A DNA stretch of 5,254 bases from an uncultured Acidobacteriota bacterium (GTDB lineage: Bacteria; Acidobacteriota; Vicinamibacteria; Vicinamibacterales; UBA8438): NCBI GenBank assembly GCA_913043805.1, contig CAJWMX010000244.1, positions 1-5,254 of the forward strand, in the 5' to 3' direction. The notes beneath the pieces are model-generated. The model saw nothing but the letters and a program-made list of their open reading frames with translations. It was not told where the DNA came from and did not search any database. Below, one piece after another: positions 1 to 5,254 of the stretch. Numbering within the stretch: position 1 is the first letter of the stretch; each line of letters starts with the position of its first letter. Made by a program: the position numbers and the translations under genes.

Positions 1-1223
1 TGGACCGACTTCTGGCCGCGGGCGCCGACCCGGAAGGTGGCGGGGCCGACCGAGAGCGCCCGTTGATGCGCGCAGCCTGGGTGGGAAGCGTCGATGTGGT
101 CCGGTCGCTGCTCGATGCGGGCGCCGACCCGAACGGAGTCGAGCCGGCGCGTCGGCAAACCGCGCTGATGTGGGCGGTGGCCGAGCGGCACCCGCACGTC
201 GTCCGCCTGTTGCTCGACCGCGGAGCCGCGGTGGACGCGGCCACCGTCACGCACCGGACGGGGCGCGCAGCCACCCGTGACATCGTCGGCTATACCCCGT
301 TGTTGTTCGCCGCTCGGGTCGGGGACGCCGAGTCCTTGGAACTGCTGCTTTCCGCCGGGGCGGATCCGAATGCCGCGTCGAGCGACGGGATGAGTGCGCT
401 GATCCTGGCCACGGTGCGAGGGTATCCGGATGTCGCCATCCGACTGCTCGACGCCGACGCCGATCCGAACGCTGCCGGTCCCGGCTACGCGGCGCTTCAT
501 TGGGCCGCCGGGTGGTGGGAGACGACGTTGACCACCACCGACTTCCGACCCGATCGCGAAGGCAATCACGAGTGGAACAGCCTGCCCGGGTTGACCGAAA
601 GGAAGCTCGAGCTGGTCGGGGCGCTCCTCGACAAGGGGGCCGACCCCAACATGCCGATGGAGCGGACACCTTTGAGGGCTGGCGCCACCCGTAACCCCGG
701 CATGCCGGAGTTACAGGGGGCCACGCCGTATCTGCTGGCCGCGACGGCCGGAGACGCGGAGGTGATGCAGCTGCTGGCTGACGCGGGCGCCGATCTGACG
801 TTGACCACCGACGCCGGCGCCACGCCGCTGATGGCGGCGGCCGGGCTCGGCCGGATGCTCGGAGAAAACACGGTCGACGAGGGGCGTATCGTCGAGGCAG
901 CTCGTCTCGCGCTCGAGCTGGGTGCTGACCTCGGGGCGACGGACCAGGTGGAGAATACGGCGCTCCACTACGCCGCCTACCATCGTCTGACGTCGCTCGT
1001 CGGCTATCTGGTCGACCGGGGAGCCAGGCTGGGTCAGCGGAACAAGTTTGGAGAGACGCCGCTCTGGCTCTCCGAGCTGGCCATCCAGTTCTATGGTGGG
1101 GGTACGTATCAGATCGTGCCTACCTCCACCGGCGATCTGCTGCGCACCCTGGGCGCCGATCCCGCGACCCCGTTCTACGACCGGGCCAGACCGCGCGACT
1201 GGCCAGACCTTCAACTGCAATAG
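1..1223 (+). CDS. Ankyrin-repeat protein, 5'-partial
   Basis: The frame is open from position 3, and repeat-like sequence (LLAAGADPE) already lies upstream of the TTG/ATG codons at 63 and 66. The true start is therefore outside the window and those codons are internal. About nine ankyrin repeats are visible, recognised by TPL..AA at the first helix and LL..GADPN at the end. Examples begin near nt 60, 156, 294, 393, 489, 721, 823, 958 and 1059. The repeat starting near nt 489 carries an insert of about 35 residues rich in W, T and charged residues between its helices, and the repeat near nt 823 carries a shorter one. The C-terminus (PRDWPDLQLQ) ends at TAG 1221-1223. Ankyrin repeats bind proteins; no enzymatic domain is seen, and any signal peptide would lie upstream. 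Proteins with this pattern, including the ELQGATPYLLAA segment, commonly sit beside DUF1592 and DUF1552 genes in Acidobacteriota (family knowledge). The partner is unknown. Confidence 0.95.
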   Translation, partial: DRLLAAGADPEGGGADRERPLMRAAWVGSVDVVRSLLDAGADPNGVEPARRQTALMWAVAERHPHVVRLLLDRGAAVDAATVTHRTGRAATRDIVGYTPLLFAARVGDAESLELLLSAGADPNAASSDGMSALILATVRGYPDVAIRLLDADADPNAAGPGYAALHWAAGWWETTLTTTDFRPDREGNHEWNSLPGLTERKLELVGALLDKGADPNMPMERTPLRAGATRNPGMPELQGATPYLLAATAGDAEVMQLLADAGADLTLTTDAGATPLMAAAGLGRMLGENTVDEGRIVEAARLALELGADLGATDQVENTALHYAAYHRLTSLVGYLVDRGARLGQRNKFGETPLWLSELAIQFYGGGTYQIVPTSTGDLLRTLGADPATPFYDRARPRDWPDLQLQ

Positions 1224-1269
1224 CGGTTTCCCGGCGATCCGCCCGTGTGGACGGCGTTGCTCGTCGGTC

Positions 1270-1286
1270 ACAGCCTGCCTGGCTGT
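1270..1286 (+). other. Small hairpin after the ankyrin gene, weak terminator candidate
   Basis: ACAGCC and GGCTGT form a perfect 6-bp stem around a 5-nt loop, 47 nt past the ankyrin stop codon. The sequence after it is pyrimidine-rich (TTCCCTCCTC) but has no run of T, so it does not meet the usual rule for an intrinsic terminator. It is the only compact hairpin I see in the 121-nt gap between the ankyrin gene and the next gene. It may be chance. Confidence 0.2.
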
Positions 1287-1344
1287 TCCCTCCTCGCGCC
1301 TTGCCACACGAACGGCTCGCTAGGAAACCGGCAGCTGTCTTGTC

Positions 1345-1668
1345 ATGATGTTCACTCTTCGTCCGGTCCTGCACGTGGCGCTGCACGGGGCGGCGCCCAT
1401 AGCTCTCGCCTTCGTCGCGTGGCGGTCGATCTGGCGTCGAGCGGCCGCGATCATGCTCGCCACACTCCTGGTCGATCTCGATCATCTCCTGGCTGATCCC
1501 ATCTACGATCCGGACCGCTGCAGTATCGGGACGCACCTGCTGCACACCCCGGTGCCGATCGCGGCATACTTCCTGTTGGCGGCTTGGCCGAAGACCCGCC
1601 TGGTAGGGGTGGGGTTGCTGCTCCACATGCTGCTCGACGGCGTCGACTGCTGGTGGATGATGCGGTAA
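1345..1668 (+). CDS. Small integral membrane protein, DUF6122 family
   Basis: This is a complete 107-residue protein with about four hydrophobic segments (roughly residues 5-26, 33-50, 66-81 and 85-103). The conserved core is VDLDHLLADPIYDPDRCSIG (residues 43-62), followed by HLLH (64-67) and later LLLHMLLDGVD (91-101). His10, His14, Asp44, Asp46, His47, His64, His67, His94 and Asp98 make an Asp/His-rich set inside or next to the membrane. This resembles membrane metal-dependent hydrolase-like families, but no activity is established for DUF6122 and none is claimed here. The length is usual for the family. Tandem ATG codons at 1345 and 1348 offer the start. There is no good Shine-Dalgarno at the right distance; an AGGA at 1322-1325 is too far away. 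The gene lies 121 nt after the ankyrin gene and 48 nt before the MATE remnant, in the same frame as the latter. It appears intact, unlike its downstream neighbour. Confidence 0.85.
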   Translation: MMFTLRPVLHVALHGAAPIALAFVAWRSIWRRAAAIMLATLLVDLDHLLADPIYDPDRCSIGTHLLHTPVPIAAYFLLAAWPKTRLVGVGLLLHMLLDGVDCWWMMR

Positions 1669-1716
1669 TCCGGCTGGCCCGTTTTTCCGGCTTGCCCCTC
1701 CGTCTCGCCGCTCACT

Positions 1717-2688
1717 TTGCCCCGGTTCGCGCGGTTCTACGCCCCGCTCGCGGCCACCAGTCTGCTGCTGACATTGACCAACCCGCTGCTCACGAGCGCG
1801 CTCTCGCGTAACGTGAATCCGGCCATCGCCCTGGCTGGTTTTGGCGTCGCCTTCTCGCTGTGCGGCGTGCTTTACAGCCCGCTCCTGGTGGGGCAGCAGG
1901 TGGCCGCGACGCGGCTCCTCGACGGGCATCGGTTCGGCCCGATCCTGGCGTTCTAGGTCCGGATTGGAGCCTTGCTCTCGGTCGTGACCCTGCTGGTCGG
2001 AGCGACCCGTCTCGGCGACTGGGTGCTCGGCGGGCTCATCGGGGTGTCGGGCGACGTCCTCGAGGAAGCGCGCACGGCGTTGCTGCTGTTGTCGCCAGTG
2101 CCGCTGCTGACGGCTGTGCGCGCGGCCCACCAGGGACGCCTGGTCGCGGGGCACCGGACCCAGCCGATCGCGATGGCGATGGGGATCCGGACCGCGGTGC
2201 TGGCGCTGGCGGCGGTGGTGCTGACCCTGCTGACGTCGGGTGGAGCCTGGGTGGGAGGCGCGGCGTTCTCGGTGGGGCTGCTGGTCGAGACGGTACTGGT
2301 GGCGTTGGCTCGGTCCGGCGTCGGGGCCCCGGCGGGCCCGGTGGCCTCGGAGGAGGGCGCTCCCGGCGTCAGCGAGGCGAGGCTCCTCCGTTTCTCGACG
2401 CCGCTCGCGGTGAATACCCTGCTCTGGTGGAGCACGCCGCTGCTGATCAACAGCGTGCTGGCGCGGTCCCCGTTCCCGGCGGAGGCGATTGCCGCCTTCA
2501 TCGTGGTCGAGGCGGTGGCGTGGTTCCTCGTCGCGCCGGTCGGTCAGCTACAGCACGTGGGTATCGCGCTCGTCGACTGCAAGCGGGCTCACCGGGCGGT
2601 GTAGACCTGGTCGTTGGCGCTCTCGCTGGGTGTTGCCCTGCTGATTGCCGTGGTGTCGACGCCGGCGGTGCGGCGGATCGTGCTCGGC
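1717..2688 (+). pseudogene. MATE-like membrane transporter remnant, two in-frame TAG codons, C-terminus missing
   Basis: One reading frame encodes a very hydrophobic protein from a possible TTG start at 1717 (MPRFARFYAPLAATSLLLTL) but is broken by TAG at codons 80 (1954-1956) and 296 (2602-2604). No frameshift is seen, and GC-rich third positions continue through all three pieces. The pieces match the pattern of a MATE/MOP-superfamily exporter: two homologous bundles, with a first helix of the form RF..PLA..LL..T.LL.S.L.R. Codons 1-105 align without gaps to codons 220-324, with 23 identities in the first 62 aligned positions. After the second bundle's VLG motif (2680-2688) the sequence turns into the lipoprotein, so about 100 codons expected from the first half are absent. 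The start codon is rare and lacks a Shine-Dalgarno. Pieces 1717-1956 and 1972-2604 could in principle be translated separately. A decayed gene is the simplest reading; TAG readthrough is the alternative. The MATE assignment is from pattern recognition only. Confidence 0.75.
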
Positions 2689-3312
2689 GCGGTGTTGCTC
2701 GTGCTCGCGATCGGATGCGGCACGCGGGCGCCCGAGCCGCCGACCGAGGCGGAGAGCCATCTCCCTGACGGCTACGCCCTGCGTCTCGACCGGCCGAACC
2801 GCAAACGGAGCGACTTTGGCGCGTCGCTCGAGAGCGGGCGTCTGCAGATCCAGACCGGGCCCGCCGGCATTCTGTATGAGCTCGACCGGCAGCTCGACGC
2901 GTCCGACTTTCGTGTGGGGGCCACCTTCACCCAGCTCGAAGTGCCCATGGGGCATCGCGAGGGCTACGGCCTCTTCGTGGGAGGGCAGGATCTGGCCGGT
3001 CCGGGCCAGCGCTATCTCTGCTTCCTGGTGCGGGCCGATGGCCGGTACCTTGTGAAGCGTCGCGATGGGGAGAGCACGACCGAGCTTTCGGGAGGCTGGC
3101 AGCCATCGGATGCCGTCAGCGTGCCGGCGGAACCTGGCGCCGAGGTGACCAATGCCCTGGCGGTCGAGGCGTCTGACGGGCAGCTGCGGCTGCTGTGCAA
3201 CGGTGAGGCGGTCGCCGAACTGGCCGTCGAACCAGCCGATCTGGCTGGCGTCGTCGGCCTACGCGTGAACCACAACTTGCGGGTGAGGGTGGACGGCTTC
3301 GGGACGGATTGA
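2668..3312 (+). CDS. Probable lipoprotein with a concanavalin-like (DUF1080-like) beta domain
   Basis: I place the start at GTG 2668 because it gives a textbook lipoprotein signal: Arg-Arg, a hydrophobic stretch, then LAIG-Cys with the acylated Cys at residue 17 of 214. The frame stays open upstream to TAG 2602, so TTG 2614 and GTG 2650/2653 are other options. None has a good Shine-Dalgarno. After a Pro/Glu-rich linker (residues 18-32) comes a beta-rich domain with YGLFVGGQDL (100-109), a RYLCFLVRADGRYLVKRR strand pair (115-132) and GLRVNHNL (197-204) close to the end. These motifs recall uncharacterised secreted proteins of Acidobacteriota related to the laminin-G/DUF1080 jelly-roll group, which may bind or act on glycans. 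No catalytic residues can be named. Export through Sec and anchoring in a membrane are inferred from the signal. The upstream part of the signal peptide overlaps MATE-like sequence, so the gene's own start and promoter may have been lost. The stop TGA lies 78 nt before the DUF1592 gene. Confidence 0.7.
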   Translation: MRRIVLGAVLLVLAIGCGTRAPEPPTEAESHLPDGYALRLDRPNRKRSDFGASLESGRLQIQTGPAGILYELDRQLDASDFRVGATFTQLEVPMGHREGYGLFVGGQDLAGPGQRYLCFLVRADGRYLVKRRDGESTTELSGGWQPSDAVSVPAEPGAEVTNALAVEASDGQLRLLCNGEAVAELAVEPADLAGVVGLRVNHNLRVRVDGFGTD

Positions 3313-3330
3313 GCCGCCAGAGGGGAGCAG

Positions 3331-3358
3331 TTTCGTGCCCCGCGGGTGGCGTTATACT
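3331..3358 (+). promoter_or_regulatory. Sigma70-type promoter candidate for the DUF1592-type gene
   Basis: TATACT at 3353-3358 matches five of six bases of the -10 consensus and stands out as the only AT-rich hexamer in this GC-rich gap. It lies 32 nt before the ATG at 3391, so transcription would start near 3365 and leave a leader of about 25 nt. The upstream -35 is poor (TTTCGT at 3331-3336, 16-nt spacing). An 8-bp palindrome CCCGCGGG at 3339-3346 sits between the two elements and could be an operator, or could be chance in GC-rich DNA. The placement suggests the gene has its own promoter and is not only read from upstream. Confidence 0.5.
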
Positions 3359-3379
3359 GAGACCCGACGGATCGACAGC

Positions 3380-3384
3380 AGGAG
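3380..3384 (+). promoter_or_regulatory. Ribosome binding site AGGAG for the DUF1592-type gene
   Basis: AGGAG lies 6 nt before the ATG at 3391, which is ideal spacing. It is the only strong Shine-Dalgarno in the window and fixes the start of the downstream gene. That start also gives a complete signal peptide. Confidence 0.85.
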
Positions 3385-3390
3385 AACGCC

Positions 3391-5254
3391 ATGTACGCGC
3401 GACTCGCGGTGATCGCGGTGGTGTCGGTGGCCGCCGGCCTCGTGGCGCCAGGCGCCGGGGGACCAGAGGTCCAGGCGGCCGGGCAGCTCGTCGCGGAGAC
3501 GCCGTCACGCGCCCTCCTCGATCAGTACTGCGTTACGTGCCACAACGACCGGCTCCAGACGGCCGAGCTGTCCCTGGATGGAGTCGACGTCTCGGACCCG
3601 GCCGCGCACCGGGACGTGCTCGAGCGCGTCGTACGCAAGCTTCGCAAGGGGCAGATGCCGCCCGAGGGCCGGCCTCGACCGCCCGCCGACCAGATCGAAC
3701 AGTTCGTGACCCGGCTCGAGGCCTCACTGGACGGCGTCGCTGAGGCTCGGCCAGACCCGGGTCGGGTGGCCTCCCGCCGACTCAATCGAGCCGAGTATGT
3801 CAGCGTTATCGAGGATCTGCTGGCGCTCGAGGTCAACGGCGAGGAACTGCTGCCGTCCGACATGGCCGGCTTCGGGTTCGACAACAACGCCGAGGTGTTG
3901 TCGATTACACCGGGGCTGATGTCCCGCTACATCGCCGCCGCGACGAAGATCAGCCGGGCGGCGATCGGGAGCCCCGACATTCGCCCGGTGATGCAGCTCT
4001 ACGAGCTTGGCTACGAGCGTCGCGACGCAAGGGCGGGCGAGGATCTCCCGTTCGCCACCCATGGCGGATTGGCCGTCCGGCACCACTTCCCGCTCGACGG
4101 CGAGTACCTGTTCGCCATTCGTCTGAAGCGGAACGAGACCATCGAGACGATTGATGGAATCGCGGAGGACGAGCACCAGATCGAGCTGCGCATCGACCAC
4201 GCGCTGGTCGAGCAGTTCGCCATCGGCGGACGCTACCCGGGGCCGGATCCGGGGCAGCTCATCGCGGTCCCCGAAGACGACGTCGAAGGGCAGCGCCTCC
4301 ACGAGTATCGGATGACGGCCGACCATGCGCTCGAGCTTCGTGTCCCGGTCGAGGCGGGCACACGGCTCGTGTCCGTGTCGTTCACCGACGCCGCCCCGTC
4401 GCCCCATCCCAGCCCGCAGCTGCCAGGGATCGACAAGGTGTTCGTCTCGGGGCCGTTCGATGGCACGGTGCCCGAGGACACGCCGAGCCGGCGTCGGATC
4501 TTCGTGTGCCAGCCGGAGTCGGCGTCAGGCGAGGAGCCGTGCGCGCGGCAGATCCTCGAGTCGCTCGCTCGACGGGCCTACCGGCGGCCGGTGCAGTCCG
4601 AGGATATCGATCCGCTACTGGGGCTCTACCGCCACGGTCGCGAGGAGCGCGACTTCGAGTTCGGGATCGAGCGAGCCCTCGAGGCGCTGCTGGCGATGCC
4701 GGAGTTCCTGATGCGCGTCGAGGAGCATCCGGTGGATACCGCGCCTGGAGGGGTCTATCCGGTCAGCGACCTGGAGCTCGCCACCCGCCTGTCGTTCTTC
4801 CTGTGGAAGAGCATTCCGGATGAGGAACTGCTCGGGCTGGCCGAAGCGGGTCGTCTGCGTGAGCCGGGCGTGCTCGAGGCGCAGGTGGCTCGCATGCTCG
4901 GCGACGAACGGGCCACCCGGTTCATGGACGATTTCGCCGGCCAGTGGCTGCACCTGCGCAACATCGACGACCAGGCGCCAGACGGCGCCCTTTTCGCCGG
5001 GTTCAACGATTCGTTGCGGAAGGCGATGGTCACCGAGACCCAACTGTTCTTCCGGAGCCAGGTCGGCGCGGACCGGCCGGTCACTGAGCTGCTCTCAGCC
5101 GACTACACGTTTCTGAACGAGCAGCTGGCTCGCCACTACGGCGTCGAAGACCTGTATGGCAGTCACTTCCGCCGACACGAGTGGCAGGACGATCGACGTC
5201 ACGGGCTCCTCGGCCAGGCGAGCCTGCTGACGGTGACCTCCTACGCCAACCGCA
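3391..5254 (+). CDS. Secreted cytochrome c / DUF1587-DUF1595-DUF1592-DUF1588 protein, 3'-partial
   Basis: The frame is open from ATG 3391 to the window edge (621 codons, no stop). Residues 1 to about 30 form a Sec signal peptide (Arg4, a long hydrophobic core, small residues near VQA). A c-type cytochrome domain follows: haem site C47-V-T-C50-H51, with Met89 in GQMPP as the likely axial ligand. DUF1587 begins at RRLNRAEY (129-136) and includes GFGFDNNAEVLSITPGL (160-176). A beta-rich region (about 225-333) resembles a carbohydrate-binding module, tentatively. Cys373 and Cys384 bracket the entry to DUF1595 (384-446, LARRAYRRPV then LLAMPEFLMRVE). DUF1592 spans about 455-585 (LSFFLWKSIPDEELL at 467-481; DYTFLNEQLARHYGV at 571-585). 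DUF1588 begins near 604 (HGLLGQASLLTVTSYANR). The rest of DUF1588 and the usual C-terminal DUF1585 should lie beyond the window. Such proteins are common in Planctomycetota and Acidobacteriota, often followed by a DUF1552 gene. They are exported and haem-binding, but their reaction is unknown; an oxidative role on polymers is only a guess. Confidence 0.95.
   Translation, partial: MYARLAVIAVVSVAAGLVAPGAGGPEVQAAGQLVAETPSRALLDQYCVTCHNDRLQTAELSLDGVDVSDPAAHRDVLERVVRKLRKGQMPPEGRPRPPADQIEQFVTRLEASLDGVAEARPDPGRVASRRLNRAEYVSVIEDLLALEVNGEELLPSDMAGFGFDNNAEVLSITPGLMSRYIAAATKISRAAIGSPDIRPVMQLYELGYERRDARAGEDLPFATHGGLAVRHHFPLDGEYLFAIRLKRNETIETIDGIAEDEHQIELRIDHALVEQFAIGGRYPGPDPGQLIAVPEDDVEGQRLHEYRMTADHALELRVPVEAGTRLVSVSFTDAAPSPHPSPQLPGIDKVFVSGPFDGTVPEDTPSRRRIFVCQPESASGEEPCARQILESLARRAYRRPVQSEDIDPLLGLYRHGREERDFEFGIERALEALLAMPEFLMRVEEHPVDTAPGGVYPVSDLELATRLSFFLWKSIPDEELLGLAEAGRLREPGVLEAQVARMLGDERATRFMDDFAGQWLHLRNIDDQAPDGALFAGFNDSLRKAMVTETQLFFRSQVGADRPVTELLSADYTFLNEQLARHYGVEDLYGSHFRRHEWQDDRRHGLLGQASLLTVTSYANR

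Noticed and set aside
63..68. TTG/ATG at 63-68 as the start of the ankyrin gene
   Set aside because: The same frame already encodes ankyrin-like sequence from position 3 and there is no Shine-Dalgarno, so the gene begins outside the window.
1301..1329. TTGCCA at 1301-1306 as a -35 box for the DUF6122 gene
   Set aside because: There is no acceptable -10 hexamer at 16-18 nt downstream (the bases there are GC-rich), so no promoter can be supported.
1224..1330. 8-bp inverted repeat CGGTTTCC (1224-1231) / GGAAACCG (1323-1330) bounding the gap after the ankyrin gene
   Set aside because: It does not extend beyond 8 bp, the arms are 91 nt apart, and no duplicated target site or transposase is present; chance is likely.
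1120..2154. Long open frame on the minus strand (344 codons)
   Set aside because: It overlaps the DUF6122 and MATE-like coding frames on the plus strand, its product is low-complexity Arg/Gln/Glu-rich sequence, and open minus frames of this length are expected opposite GC-rich genes.
1860..2768. 302-codon plus-strand frame overlapping the MATE remnant
   Set aside because: The product is an Arg/Gly/Ala-rich string with no helix or domain pattern, while the other frame shows clear membrane helices and an internal repeat.
3724..4407. 227-codon minus-strand frame
   Set aside because: It is a shadow of the DUF1592-type gene, which has a signal peptide, a haem motif and recognisable domains in frame 1.

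Overview
The window is GC-rich bacterial DNA with codons that strongly favour G or C at the third position. The gene content points to Acidobacteriota (Vicinamibacteria-like) or, less likely, Planctomycetota. The main evidence is a large secreted cytochrome c/DUF1587/DUF1595/DUF1592/DUF1588 protein next to an ankyrin-repeat protein of the type that often travels with DUF1592/DUF1552 genes in those phyla. This assignment rests on family knowledge, not on a database search.

All genes lie on the + strand. (1) Positions 1-1223 hold the 3' part of an ankyrin-repeat gene whose start lies left of the window. (2) Positions 1345-1668 hold a complete small membrane protein of the DUF6122 type. (3) Positions 1717 to about 2688 hold a MATE-like multidrug/polysaccharide-exporter-type membrane protein interrupted by two in-frame TAG codons (1954-1956 and 2602-2604) and apparently missing its last quarter. 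(4) Positions 2668-3312 hold a probable lipoprotein with a concanavalin-like/DUF1080-like beta domain, joined directly to the MATE remnant in the same frame. (5) Positions 3391-5254 hold the first 621 codons of the DUF1592-type cytochrome protein. It has its own likely promoter, a clear ribosome binding site and a signal peptide, and it runs off the right edge.

The two outer genes look like the tail of one DUF1592/ankyrin gene group and the head of another. The block between them (1345-3312) looks unrelated to that system and carries the marks of gene decay. In the MATE remnant the two internal repeat halves can be aligned without gaps at an offset of exactly 219 codons. This shows both that the fold is a two-fold repeat and that roughly 100 codons are missing at its C-terminal end. 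I see no RNA genes, CRISPR arrays, insertion sequences or transposases. No confidently new system is present; the best leads are the double-amber MATE gene and its junction with the lipoprotein.
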